The notes beneath the pieces were generated by a model. That model did no database searches. It was not told the DNA's origin and saw only the letters and a list, made by a program, of their open reading frames with translations. The position numbers and the translations under genes were made by a program. Positions 10,570-20,570 of a stretch of DNA of 64,000 nucleotides are shown in pieces; position 1 is the stretch's first letter; the number at the start of each line of letters is the position of its first letter. This stretch comes from Rhynchopus sp. YZ270_cl-10. Taxonomy: Eukaryota; Euglenozoa; Diplonemea; Diplonemida; Diplonemidae. The stretch lies in contig OZ037842.1 in NCBI GenBank assembly GCA_964035575.1, positions 62,001-126,000 on the forward strand, read 5' to 3'.

Positions 10570-13500
10570 CTAGTAGTGTTTCATCTCTGTGTGGGTGCCG
10601 TAGCCGCCACTGTCTGCAGGGGACCCTCCCTGTGCTTCGGGGTAAAGCTCGTCGTGGTTGATCTGCGACATGTACTGTGCAAGCTCGTCTACCTTGATAG
10701 CGTCCTGCTGCTTCTTCCTGTGCGCCAACGCAGCAGCACCGACAGACCCACACAGTAGCAGGACTCCGATAATCACAAAGATTATCCAAATCGGGAAGCC
10801 GCTGTCGTCGTCGTCTGCCTGAGGTGTCTGACCCGCAGCACCAGCAGCGCTCAGGTCACATCTCTGCAGCCACACAGGGGTGCTCGAGAAGCCAGCGGTG
10901 CTATGCTTGGTCCACCCAGCCGTAAAGGGAACACCAGTGCCCTTCGCATAGGCAAAGGTCCACTGCTTCCGCGACAGCAGGTTGTAATCCCCGTCCTCGA
11001 CGTAGCGGATGAAGGAGAACATGATCTGGTTGTTCTTCGCCGTCTGCGTCGAGGTCACCTGCGTCTGTGAGGGAGACAGCTGCGGCGGGCCGTTCGACGT
11101 CATCACAGTCGACGCCTTCACCTGCTCTCCAAGGGTTGCCGCATAGATCTGCAGCCCCTGCATACCCGTCCCTGTGCTGCTCGCCTCACGGATGCCCATC
11201 GCTGTCCAGTCTGTCAGATCTGCGTCCATTGTCACAGTGAACAGCACAGCGTCGTTCAGGTCGCGTTCTGCTGTTGCCTGGTCCACACCCACCAGACCGA
11301 GCTGGTACGTGATCTGGATCCCCGTTGCCGCAAACGCTACGTCCTGTGCAGGTGACTCCACGTTGTCCACAGCGCAGGGGTAGAACCCAGTTGTGCCCCC
11401 ACCCGACCCAGCAGGTGCGTTGGTAGGTGCGTCTGTGGGCGTCGCAGTGCTGCCAGGTGCGAGCGTGCCCTGGGTGTAGGGTGCCAGCGTCCTTGGCGAG
11501 CGTGTGATGCCGGGTCCCATCGTGATTGGTGTACGTGTGAAGCCATCCGGTGCTTCGGTGCTGTCTGGTGAGTACGTCGCCTGCAGCGGCGCATGTGTTG
11601 CTGGCGGCAGCGGCTGGCCAGGTGTTGCCGTGACACCAGGTGCGTGCGTTGGCTCTTCTGGCGCAAGCGTTCTTGGCACGAACGTCTCTGCGAGCGGCGG
11701 CAGCGTTCTAGACGGCGAGTCCGACAGCGGCACAAGCGAAGAGCCCTGTGGCGCTCCCGTGACGTCAGGTGAGTACGTCGGTGGCGACAGTGTCCTTGGC
11801 GACGGTGGTGACACCGAGGCAGGTGCGTTCGTTTGTGGGGGAAGTGTCACTCCTGGGGAACCTGTGATGGGTGCACGCGAAAATCCTGGCGGTGCTTCAG
11901 TACTGTCAGGAGAGTACGTTCCAGGTGTCAGCGATCTCGGGGTGATGGTCGGCGGTGCAGGTGTAAGAGGTGCGTCCGTTTGTGGGGGAAGTGTCACTCC
12001 TGGGGAACCTGTGATGGGTGCACGTGAAGATCCTGCCGGTGCTTCGGTACTGTCAGGAGAGTACGTTCCAGGTGTCAGTGATCTCGGAGTGATGGTCGGC
12101 GGTGCAGGTGTGGGAGGTGCGTCCGTTTGTGGGGGAAGTGTCACTCCTGGGGAACCTGTGATGGGTGCACGTGAAGATCCTGCCGGTGCTTCGGTACTGT
12201 CAGGAGAGTATGTTCCAGGTGTCAGCGATCTCGGGGTGATGGTCGGCGGGGCAGGTGTGGGAGGTGCGTCTGTCTGTGGAGGCAGTGTGACTCCTGGAGC
12301 ACCTGTGACGGGTGCACGTGAGGAACCTGCCGGTGCTTCGGTACTGTCAGGAGAGTATGTTCCAGGTGTCAGCGATCTCGGGGTGATGGTCGGCGGGGCA
12401 GGTGTGGGAGGTGCATCTGTCTGTGGAGGCAGTGTCACTCCTGGAGCAGCTGTGATGGGTGCAACTGTCATTCCTGGTGGTGCTGGAGTTGTGTCAGGAG
12501 AGTATGTTCCAGGTGTCAGCGATCTTGGGGTGATGGTCGGAGGTGCAGGTGTGGGAGGTGCGTTTGTCTGTGGGGGAAGTGTGACTCCTGGAGCAGCTGT
12601 GATGGGTGCAACTGTCATTCCTGGTGGTGCCTGAGTCATGTCAGGAGAGTATGTTCCAGGTGCCAGTGATCTCGGGGTGATCGTCGGCGGGGCAGGTGTG
12701 GGAGGTGCGTTCGTCTGTGGGGGAAGTGTCACTCCTGGAGCAGCCGTGATAGGTGCAACTGTCATTCCCGGTGGTGCCTGAGTCATGTCAGGAGAGTACG
12801 TTCCAGGTGCCAGTGATCTTGGGGTGATGGTCGGCGGTGCAGGGGTCGGAGGTGCGTTTGTCTGTGGGGGCAGTGTGACACCTGGAGCAGCCGTGATAGG
12901 TGCAACTGTCATTCCCGGTGGTGCCTGAGTCATGTCAGGAGAGTATGTTCCAGGTGCCAGCGATCTCGGGGTGATGGTTGGAGGTGCAGGTGTGGGAGGT
13001 GCGTTTGTCTGTGGGGGAAGTGTGACTCCTGGAGCAGCTGTGATGGGTGCAACTGTCATTCCTGGTGGTGCCTGAGTCATGTCAGGAGAGTATGTTCCAG
13101 GTGCCAGTGATCTCGGGGTGATCGTCGGCGGGGCAGGTGTGGGAGGTGCGTTCGTCTGTGGGGGAAGTGTCACTCCTGGAGCAGCCGTGATAGGTGCAAC
13201 TGTCATTCCCGGTGGTGCCTGAGTCATGTCAGGAGAGTACGTTCCAGGTGCCAGTGATCTTGGGGTGATGGTCGGCGGTGCAGGGGTCGGAGGTGCGTTC
13301 GTCTGTGGAGGCAGTGTGACACCTGGAGCAGCCGTGATAGGTGCAACTGTCATTCCTGGTGGTGCCTGAGTTGTGTCAGGAGAGTACGTTCCAGGTGCCA
13401 GCGATCTCGGGGTGATGGTTGGAGGTGCAGGTGTGGGAGGTGCGTTCGTCTGTGGAGGCAGTGTGACTCCTGGAGCAGCCGTGATAGGTGCAACTGTCAT

Positions 13501-16500
13501 TCCTGGTGGTGCCTGAGTTGTGTCAGGAGAGTACGTTCCAGGTGCCAGCGATCTTGGGGTGATGGTCGGCGGTGCAGGTGTGGGAGGTGCGTTTGTCTGT
13601 GGGGGAAGTGTGACTCCTGGAGCAGCCGTGATGGGTGCAACTGTCATTCCTGGTGGTGCTGGAGTCATGTCAGGAGAGTATGTTCCAGGTGCCAGCGATC
13701 TCGGGGTGATCGTCGGCGCTGCAGGAGCAGTTGTTGGCGGTGCGAGGGTATCGCACTTCTGAATGGTGTGCATCTCGCGACCGCGGTTTGTGGTGCCGTG
13801 GTAAGCCCAGGTGCTACCAACCTCGCCATCTCCGAACGCGTGGACTAGTCCGAAGGGTGCCCCGAACACAAGCGACTTCGTGCTGCTAGCAGGATCCACG
13901 TCGTAGATGTTACGTCTGAATGTGCACAGGAGTGTGCCGGCCACTTCAGTCGCAGATCCTGGGGTTGTCTCTGTGCTGTCCCTTGTGGTCGGAGCACCTA
14001 ATGCAGTCGTTGGCAAATATCCCCTCGGCCTCTCTGTGGTCGAGCATGCAACAACGCTGATCCCCTTCATGCCGTCGGCCGCTGCGTTGTTTGCAAACCC
14101 AAGAGCGGCGTACTGTGGGCTAACGCCAGCGTTGAGAGACACGCTAAACCGCACCTGGTCTTGTCCTGACTGCTCGTCCTTTCCAACAACGTATGTCACC
14201 TGCATCTTACCCAAAGTTAGGCTCACAGGTGTGCAAGGACCTGGCTGGAAACGTTGTGGGGACTCCGTTGCTGGGAGCATCGTACCCGTCGTTAATGTAG
14301 GTGGCGGCATCGTGAGTGGCGATAATGTAGGTGTGGCTGTCGGTGGTGGGTTGGTTGGTGGAACACCTGGAACTCCAGTCGGTGGTGCAGGTGTAGGTGG
14401 TGCGGGTGTTGGTGGTGCAGCTGTCGGCGGTGCCATTGTTGCTGGAGGGTTCGTAGCTGGTGGGTTCGTAGGTGGTGCAAGTGTCGCTGGTGGATTGGTT
14501 GGTGGAACACCTGGAACTCCAGTCGGTGGTGCAGGTGTAGGTGGTGCGGGTGTTGGTGGTGCAGCTGTAGGTGGTGCCATCGTTGCTGGAGGGTTCGTAG
14601 CTGGTGGGTTCGTAGGTGGTGCAAGTGTCGCTGGTGGATTGGTTGGTGGAACACCTGGGACTCCAGTCGGTGGTGCAGGTGTAGGTGGTGCGGGTGTTGG
14701 TGGTGCAGCTGTCGGCGGTGCCATCGTTGCTGGAGGGTTCGTAGCTGGTGGGTTCGTAGGTGGTGCAAGTGTCGCTGGAGGATTGGTTGGTGGAACACCT
14801 GGGACTCCTGTTGGTGGCGCCGGTGTAGGTGGTGCGGGTGTTGGCGGTGCTGGTGCCGTTGTCACTGGCGCAGTTGTAAGTGGTGCAGTTGTAACCGGTG
14901 CGGTAGTGGGTGCAATAGTAACTGGTGGATTGGTTGGTGGAACGCCTGGGACTCCTGTCGGTGGTGCAGGTGTCACCGGTGCGGGTGTTGGCGGTGCATT
15001 TGTAACAGGTGCAGTTGTCACTGGTGCAGGCGTCGGTGCAATCGTGTCTGGTGCCATAGTTTCACACTTGTCGATTGTCACCATCTGGCGACCACGGTTA
15101 GCTCCGCCGTGGTTCACCCATGTCGAACCCACGTCACCTGTTCCAAATGCATGAGCAAGGCCAAACGCAGTACCAAACACAAGCGACTTTGTGCTGCTCA
15201 TAGGGTCCACGTCGTAAATGTTACGCTGGAACGTGCACGTCAAAATGCCAGTTGCTTCTGTCGATGTTCCAGGAGTTGTCTCAGTGTTGTCCTGTGTTGT
15301 GGGTGCTCCAGTGCCAGTCGTCTGAGCGAATCCTTGTGGGTTCACGGAAGTCGAGCAGGCAACAATGTTCAGACCGTTCATGCCTGCAGGTGAGGCATTA
15401 TCAGTAAACCCAAGTGCTGCGTACTGTGGTGTGGAGCCAAGCTCCAGTGAGAGAGTGAACTGCACTTGGTCCTGTCCTGCATCCTTCCCAACAACGTAAC
15501 TGACAGACAACTGTCCCATTTTCAGGTTACCTGCCGCGCAAGCACCAGCCACGAATCCAGCCACCACTGGAGCAGGTGTTGGCGGTGCGGGAGTCGGAGG
15601 TGCAGGTGTCACTGGAGCAGGTGTTGGCGGTGCATTTGTAACAGGTGCAGTTGTCACTGGTGCAGGCGTCGGTGCAAGCGTGTCTGGTGCCATAGTTTCA
15701 CACTTGTCGATTGTCACCATCTGGCGTCCACGGTTAGCTCCGCCGTGGTTAACCCATGTCGAACCCACATCACCTGTTCCAAATGCATGAGCAAGGCCAA
15801 ACGCAGTACCAAACACAAGCGACTTCGTGCTGCTCATAGGGTCCACGTCGTAAATGTTACGCTGGAACGTGCACGTCAAAATGCCAGTTGCTTCTGTCGA
15901 TGTTCCCGGAGTTGTCTCAGTGTTGTCCTGTGTTGTGGGTGCTCCAGTGCCAGTCGTCTGAGCGAATCCTTGTGGGTTCACGGAAGTCGAGCAGGCAACA
16001 ATGTTCAGACCGTTCATGCCTGCAGGTGAGGAATTTTCAGTAAACCCAAGTGCTGCGTACTGTGGTGTGGAGCCAAGCTCCAGTGAGAGAGTGAACTGCA
16101 CTTGGTCCTGTCCTGCATCCTTCCCAACAACGTAACTGACAGACAACTGTCCCATTTTCAGGTTACCTGCCGCGCAAGCACCAGCCACGAATCCAGCCAC
16201 CACTGGAGCAGGTGTTGGCGGTGCGGGAGTCGGAGGTGCAGGTGTCACCGGTGCGGGTGTTGGCGGTGCATTTGTAACAGGTGCAGGCGTCGGTGCAATC
16301 GTGTCTGGTGCCATAGTTTCACACTTGTCGATTGTCACCATCTGGCGACCACGGTTAGCTCCGCCGTGGTTCACCCATGTCGAACCCACGTCACCTGTTC
16401 CAAATGCATGAGCAAGGCCAAACGCAGTACCAAACACAAGCGACTTCGTGCTGCTCATAGGGTCCACGTCGTAAATGTTACGCTGGAACGTGCACGTCAA

Positions 16501-18015
16501 AATGCCAGTTGCTTCTGTCGATGTTCCCGGAGTTGTCTCAGTGTTGTCCTGTGTTGTGGGTGCTCCAGTGCCAGTCGTCTGAGCGAATCCTTGTGGGTTC
16601 ACGGAAGTCGAGCAGGCAACAATGTTCAGACCGTTCATGCCTGCAGGTGAGGAATTTTCAGTAAACCCAAGTGCTGCGTACTGTGGTGTGGAGCCAAGCT
16701 CCAGTGAGAGAGTGAACTGCACTTGGTCCTGTCCTGCATCCTTCCCAACAACGTAACTGACAGACAACTGTCCCATTTTCAGGTTACCTGCCGCGCAAGC
16801 ACCAGCCACGAATCCAGCCACCACTGGCGCAGGTGTTGGCGGTGCCGGTGTCACTGGTGCAGGCGTCGGTGCAATCGTGTCTGGTGCCATAGTTTCACAC
16901 TTGTCGATTGTCACCATCTGGCGACCACGGTTAGCTCCGCCGTGGTTCACCCATGTCGAACCCACGTCTCCCATACCAAATGCAAGAGCAAGGCCAAACG
17001 CAGTACCAAACACAAGCGACTTCGTGCTGCTCATAGGGTCCACGTCGTAAATGTTACGCTGGAACGTGCATGTCAGTGACCCACCTGTTTCTGTCGATGT
17101 TCCAGGAGTTGTCTCAGTGTTGTCCTGTGTTGTGGGTGCTCCAGTGCCAGTCGTCTGAGCGAATCCTTGTGGGTTCACGGAAGTCGAGCAAGCAACAATG
17201 TTCAGACCGTTCATGCCTGCAGGTGTAGCATCATCAGCAAACCCAAGTGCTGCGTACTGTGGTGTGGAGCCAGAGTTCAAAGTAACTGTGAACTGCACCT
17301 GGTCCTGTCCTGCATCCTTCCCAACAACGTAACTGACAGACAATCTAGCAAGGTTCACGTTACCTGCCGCGCAAGCACCAGCCACGAATCCAGCCACCAC
17401 TGGAGCAGGTGTTGGCGGTGCGGGAGTCGGAGGTGCAGGCGCAGGTGTTGGCGGTGCGTTCGTCACTGTGCATTTAACGATGTTGATATTTTCGCGACCG
17501 CGGTTGGTACCATGGTATGCCCACGTGGAGCCAACCTCGCCAGGTCCGTATCCCCATGCAAGCCCAAAGTCAGCGCCAAACACAATTGAGTTAGTGCTGC
17601 TGCCAGGGTCGGTCACAAACATGTCACGGAAAATCACACACGTGAGTTTTCCTGCAGCTTCAGAAATTGTTCCAAAGGATGTCTCGGTGTTGTCGATTGT
17701 CGTCGGCGCGCCGGTGCCCATTGTCGTCTGGTATGCGTTCCCTGTGCCTGATGTGGAGCACGCAGCAAGACTCAGGTCCATCATGTTGTTCGGCATGCTG
17801 TTGGGTGCGATACCGATGGACGCCCACTGTGGGGTTTGACCGGAAGCGATTGAGATAGTGAACCTGGCCTGGTCCTGAGCACCGTCCATTCCGTCCACAA
17901 TGGAGATGTCCATGTCACCAACCTTCAGGTCAAGGGCACCACACAGGCTCTGCACAAATTGAGTGTTGAACGCATGAATCTGCGCCAGCAGCGTTACTGC
18001 TGTGATCCAGCGCAT
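10570..18015 (-). CDS. Giant multi-DOMON single-pass membrane protein, 2481 aa
   Basis: One uninterrupted frame from the ATG at 18015 to TAG. Order: signal peptide; DOMON 1 (about 27-185); DOMONs 2-5 (about 215-988), highly alike, joined by PTPAPPTPAP linkers; a Pro/Thr block with three to four 48-residue NPPATLAPPTNPP repeats (about 1060-1225); divergent DOMON 6 (about 1257-1421); thirteen 49-residue PPTITPRSLAPGTYSPD repeats; DOMON 7 (about 2210-2388, with GFYPCAVDNVESPAQDV); a transmembrane helix (about 2404-2427, FPIWIIFVIIGVLLLCG); and a 50-residue tail ending YGTHTEMKHY. The layout is that of a stalked surface receptor or adhesin. Known DOMONs bind haem or sugar; the ligand here is unknown. 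It is a paralogue of 1-5442, offset by 12,573 bp at the start codon. Confidence 0.9.
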   Translation of the reverse strand: MRWITAVTLLAQIHAFNTQFVQSLCGALDLKVGDMDISIVDGMDGAQDQARFTISIASGQTPQWASIGIAPNSMPNNMMDLSLAACSTSGTGNAYQTTMGTGAPTTIDNTETSFGTISEAAGKLTCVIFRDMFVTDPGSSTNSIVFGADFGLAWGYGPGEVGSTWAYHGTNRGRENINIVKCTVTNAPPTPAPAPPTPAPPTPAPVVAGFVAGACAAGNVNLARLSVSYVVGKDAGQDQVQFTVTLNSGSTPQYAALGFADDATPAGMNGLNIVACSTSVNPQGFAQTTGTGAPTTQDNTETTPGTSTETGGSLTCTFQRNIYDVDPMSSTKSLVFGTAFGLALAFGMGDVGSTWVNHGGANRGRQMVTIDKCETMAPDTIAPTPAPVTPAPPTPAPVVAGFVAGACAAGNLKMGQLSVSYVVGKDAGQDQVQFTLSLELGSTPQYAALGFTENSSPAGMNGLNIVACSTSVNPQGFAQTTGTGAPTTQDNTETTPGTSTEATGILTCTFQRNIYDVDPMSSTKSLVFGTAFGLAHAFGTGDVGSTWVNHGGANRGRQMVTIDKCETMAPDTIAPTPAPVTNAPPTPAPVTPAPPTPAPPTPAPVVAGFVAGACAAGNLKMGQLSVSYVVGKDAGQDQVQFTLSLELGSTPQYAALGFTENSSPAGMNGLNIVACSTSVNPQGFAQTTGTGAPTTQDNTETTPGTSTEATGILTCTFQRNIYDVDPMSSTKSLVFGTAFGLAHAFGTGDVGSTWVNHGGANRGRQMVTIDKCETMAPDTLAPTPAPVTTAPVTNAPPTPAPVTPAPPTPAPPTPAPVVAGFVAGACAAGNLKMGQLSVSYVVGKDAGQDQVQFTLSLELGSTPQYAALGFTDNASPAGMNGLNIVACSTSVNPQGFAQTTGTGAPTTQDNTETTPGTSTEATGILTCTFQRNIYDVDPMSSTKSLVFGTAFGLAHAFGTGDVGSTWVNHGGANRGRQMVTIDKCETMAPDTIAPTPAPVTTAPVTNAPPTPAPVTPAPPTGVPGVPPTNPPVTIAPTTAPVTTAPLTTAPVTTAPAPPTPAPPTPAPPTGVPGVPPTNPPATLAPPTNPPATNPPATMAPPTAAPPTPAPPTPAPPTGVPGVPPTNPPATLAPPTNPPATNPPATMAPPTAAPPTPAPPTPAPPTGVPGVPPTNPPATLAPPTNPPATNPPATMAPPTAAPPTPAPPTPAPPTGVPGVPPTNPPPTATPTLSPLTMPPPTLTTGTMLPATESPQRFQPGPCTPVSLTLGKMQVTYVVGKDEQSGQDQVRFSVSLNAGVSPQYAALGFANNAAADGMKGISVVACSTTERPRGYLPTTALGAPTTRDSTETTPGSATEVAGTLLCTFRRNIYDVDPASSTKSLVFGAPFGLVHAFGDGEVGSTWAYHGTTNRGREMHTIQKCDTLAPPTTAPAAPTITPRSLAPGTYSPDMTPAPPGMTVAPITAAPGVTLPPQTNAPPTPAPPTITPRSLAPGTYSPDTTQAPPGMTVAPITAAPGVTLPPQTNAPPTPAPPTITPRSLAPGTYSPDTTQAPPGMTVAPITAAPGVTLPPQTNAPPTPAPPTITPRSLAPGTYSPDMTQAPPGMTVAPITAAPGVTLPPQTNAPPTPAPPTITPRSLAPGTYSPDMTQAPPGMTVAPITAAPGVTLPPQTNAPPTPAPPTITPRSLAPGTYSPDMTQAPPGMTVAPITAAPGVTLPPQTNAPPTPAPPTITPRSLAPGTYSPDMTQAPPGMTVAPITAAPGVTLPPQTNAPPTPAPPTITPRSLAPGTYSPDMTQAPPGMTVAPITAAPGVTLPPQTNAPPTPAPPTITPRSLTPGTYSPDTTPAPPGMTVAPITAAPGVTLPPQTDAPPTPAPPTITPRSLTPGTYSPDSTEAPAGSSRAPVTGAPGVTLPPQTDAPPTPAPPTITPRSLTPGTYSPDSTEAPAGSSRAPITGSPGVTLPPQTDAPPTPAPPTITPRSLTPGTYSPDSTEAPAGSSRAPITGSPGVTLPPQTDAPLTPAPPTITPRSLTPGTYSPDSTEAPPGFSRAPITGSPGVTLPPQTNAPASVSPPSPRTLSPPTYSPDVTGAPQGSSLVPLSDSPSRTLPPLAETFVPRTLAPEEPTHAPGVTATPGQPLPPATHAPLQATYSPDSTEAPDGFTRTPITMGPGITRSPRTLAPYTQGTLAPGSTATPTDAPTNAPAGSGGGTTGFYPCAVDNVESPAQDVAFAATGIQITYQLGLVGVDQATAERDLNDAVLFTVTMDADLTDWTAMGIREASSTGTGMQGLQIYAATLGEQVKASTVMTSNGPPQLSPSQTQVTSTQTAKNNQIMFSFIRYVEDGDYNLLSRKQWTFAYAKGTGVPFTAGWTKHSTAGFSSTPVWLQRCDLSAAGAAGQTPQADDDDSGFPIWIIFVIIGVLLLCGSVGAAALAHRKKQQDAIKVDELAQYMSQINHDELYPEAQGGSPADSGGYGTHTEMKHY
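11890..13740. repeat. 147-bp in-frame tandem repeat, 13 units
   Basis: Thirteen units at 147-bp spacing encode the 49-residue Pro/Thr stalk of the overlapping gene. The three or four units nearest 11890-12400 carry a variant (SPDSTEAPAGSSRAPITG); the rest carry APPGMTVAPITAAPG. The split suggests two separate expansion rounds. Confidence 0.9.
14340..14850. repeat. 144-bp in-frame tandem repeat, 3-4 units
   Basis: Near-identical units recur every 144 bp and encode the NPPATNPPATMAPPTAAPPT block between DOMON 5 and DOMON 6. It is absent from the paralogue at 1-5442. Confidence 0.85.
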
Positions 18016-18076
18016 TGTTTAAGTAATTTGTCCTGGTTTAGATGTGGCGAGGGAGGGGAGAGGGTGGGATCATTGG
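18016..18076 (-). promoter_or_regulatory. 5' flank shared with the paralogue
   Basis: Counterpart of 5443-5503; identity ends sharply after GGGATCATTGG. Presumably 5' UTR or core promoter; no TATA box seen. Confidence 0.4.
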
Positions 18077-19538
18077 CAAGCAAACTCAACAATATTGTCA
18101 TCAGCGCAGAAGAATGAGACGCAGCTGTTGTGAGAATGTCAGAACAGGAGTGCACTTCGTACGAGAGTTGCTGCCCAAAAGCACTTTCTTTTCACTCGTT
18201 GGACACGTACCCGAAGACACGCGGAGGAATCAGAACAGTTTCATAACAGGTAAAAAACGGCGAAAGAAAAAAACAATAAAACAGTCAAACCAGATGCTGG
18301 AGAAGACATGGTTCTGCGACTGGAAAGCTATGAGGAAAGTATTGCGGGTGGCAGGTGACGGTGTTTGTTGGCGTTCCAACCTGTGCAAAGACGGGCATGA
18401 CCCCTTTGCCCGGTACAAGAAACACCTGCGTGTGTATTAAATTATTTCGTATTTTGCTTAGCCGCGGATACGCTGGCTCCTTTGCAACCTTCGTAGGCAG
18501 CGCCGCTCCGGTGGGTGCAGGGCTGAAGAGTCGCAGGACACGTTGTTTGTAAAAAAAAACAAGTAATTGCTATCGGAAAAAAAACGGGGTGTGATGTGGA
18601 ACTCCATCCTGTAGAAATAATCTACAACACGCCCAGCATTCTGCTCTTCTGCAGGTATGTTAACGCTCTTCGTACGCTGCCAGACCCACTGGGACGCCAG
18701 CATCTGAAACGTTCAAGAAGGGGGGCTGTCCTCTTCGTCCAGCACCATCTGCTCGATAGCGTTGTTGGACGTCGGATCGGCTGGCTCGGCGTGTTCCAGC
18801 TCGTTTTTGTCCACAGGGTCCCCACATTGTCGTCGTCGTTGGAGCAGTGCGGAAGGAACACAGAATGAACAGACTACAACACATCGATCACACCAGGCAC
18901 ATCAGCACCTCCAGCAAATCGCCAGGATGCTACGGTGGTTTCGAAAATCGCGCGGAGTTTTCCACAGCACACCCCGTTTTTTCTTAGCAATTACTTGTCC
19001 TTGTTGTTATTGTTGTTTTCAACCACCTTCCTTCAACCCTTGTAGGGATCATTTGTTATTTTTTCGCGAAAACATGAAATTACACATTTCAAGAGAACAA
19101 ATTAAAAAGGGTCCTTATTTGCATTTTTGGGATTCACCCGTGCAGTGGTGGGGTCAATCTCGAAAATTGGACAATTTTTTGACCACTTAAATTTTGAGAA
19201 ATATGAGCCCGGTTCCTTATACGTGGGGCCCATTTTCAGCTAAAATTTTCCTCAAAATCTGGTTTTGTAAAATTGACCCTTTCCCCCCCCCCACATCGAT
19301 TTCAATACTATACCTTACTTCACCTACGGTTGCCCTTACAGGGGGGGTGAAGGAAGGTAAGTTGAAAATCAAGTAAGAACATCAGAATAAAATGAAGACA
19401 TCTGAAAGGTAAGTGCGCACATGAGGAGAGGAGAGTTGGGCCAGGTGCCAGGACTATCACAAGAAAATAGACAACTGTTTGTCGCTGAGACTGGAATACT
19501 CCAAGAACCACCTTAAAGTAGGCAGCGTCTCAACAGCA
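18077..19538. other. Intergenic region with possible gene relics
   Basis: No intact gene. At 18153-18172 a 20-bp stretch equals codons 3-9 of the crotonase gene (see 20544-20563). Around 18700-18850 the minus strand has short coding-looking pieces in shifted frames (for example IEQMVLDEEDSPLLERF), possibly a decayed gene. The part from 19070 to 19250 belongs to a dispersed repeat. Confidence 0.35.
19144..19240 (-). repeat. Dispersed repeat, inverted relative to 22471-22565
   Basis: The reverse complement matches 22471-22565: AAAATGGGCCCC, then GGGCTCATATTT, then TTAAGTGGTCAAAAAATTGT, then CCAATTTTCG and GACCCCACCACT. No coding capacity. Confidence 0.7.
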
Positions 19539-20570
19539 CTACAGCTTGCTGCCACCCTTCCGCATAAACGGCTTCAAGTCTTCTTCGGAGATGTGCAGCC
19601 CTTCGAACCCTGCCTGGATGTCCTTCCCAGAGTCACGCAGCTGCACTGCCTTCTTGAATCCATCCCTTTGCGCCATCTTCGAGAAAAAGATGCCCTCCGG
19701 TGTGTGTCGTGAGGCACCGTCCAGAACACTTGACATCTCCTGCACACCTTCGATGGAGCCACCGTAGGCTCCGTTTGCAACACGGTTGAGCACAGCTTTG
19801 TTGAACCAGAGCTGGTTTGCGGGTACGCCTGCCATCTTCCCAGCAAAGTCGCGAGCGTAGCCCTCCATCTCTGCATACGAAGCAAAGTCGCCACGCAGCG
19901 CAATGCCAAAGCGCTTCTCAGCTTCGACACCACTGATGAGCGACCCTGTGAGCATCATGTACTTCGCCTGCTGGATGTTCATCCCACACTTCGCAGCCCA
20001 CATCGCAGTGGTAGGCACGCCCCAAAGCCGCGTAGGCGGGTAGCCGATCTTGGCCGTCGCAGTCATCAGCACGAAGTCGCAGCACAGAGCAATGTCGCTC
20101 CCACCCGCAACAGCACCGCCGTGCACAAGAGCGATGGTGGGCTTGCGAGAGTTGAACAAAGACATATAACACCGTGTGTACCCTGCGGGGTAGTCGCCTG
20201 GTCCCATCACGGCAAAGTCTGCAGCAGGGTCCCAGGGAAGCTTCTGCATGCAGTGGATCTCGTTTGTGCTTTCGGATGAGTCCTTTAGGTCGTAGCCTGC
20301 ACAGAAGAAGTCGCCTTTGCCTCTGACGAGAATGACACGCACGCGTTCATCCACGTTCGCAGCAGTGACACACCGCATGAGCTCGTGCGGCAGATGGTTG
20401 TCAATCGCGTTGTAACGGTGTGGACGGTTCAGTGTAATCCACGCAAAACGCTGCTCCGCATCCACCTCATAGCTGACAGACTTCAGACCGGTCGTGTCAA
20501 ACGACAGCACGCTTGGTGCTGCCGCCTTCCAGTCCGCGCTGGTCACTTCGTACGAGAGTTGCTTTGCCAT
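19539..20570 (-). CDS. Enoyl-CoA hydratase/isomerase (crotonase) family protein, peroxisomal
   Basis: 343 residues from the ATG at 20570 to TAG, no intron. The crotonase fold is clear: WITLNRPHRYNAIDNHLP, the oxyanion-hole segments DFFCAGYDL and VHGGAVAGGSDIAL, then KIGYPPTRLWGVPTTAMW. The protein ends in SKL, the classic PTS1 signal, so it should be imported into peroxisomes. Both usual catalytic glutamates of enoyl-CoA hydratase are replaced: the GGCE position reads GGSD and the PE position reads PT. The closest family I know is the bacterial, actinobacterial-type group with GGSDIAL and GYPPTRLWG, whose substrates are mostly undefined. Hydration of a fatty enoyl-CoA is therefore uncertain; another CoA-ester reaction is as likely. 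Confidence 0.88.
   Translation of the reverse strand: MAKQLSYEVTSADWKAAAPSVLSFDTTGLKSVSYEVDAEQRFAWITLNRPHRYNAIDNHLPHELMRCVTAANVDERVRVILVRGKGDFFCAGYDLKDSSESTNEIHCMQKLPWDPAADFAVMGPGDYPAGYTRCYMSLFNSRKPTIALVHGGAVAGGSDIALCCDFVLMTATAKIGYPPTRLWGVPTTAMWAAKCGMNIQQAKYMMLTGSLISGVEAEKRFGIALRGDFASYAEMEGYARDFAGKMAGVPANQLWFNKAVLNRVANGAYGGSIEGVQEMSSVLDGASRHTPEGIFFSKMAQRDGFKKAVQLRDSGKDIQAGFEGLHISEEDLKPFMRKGGSKL

Noticed and set aside
11504-15154. Long plus-strand open frames (11504-12634, 13907-15154; also 209-2674) rich in Gly and Val
   Set aside because: They are the antisense of Pro/Thr repeats; repeats without stops on one strand leave the other open too. No domain and no independent conservation.
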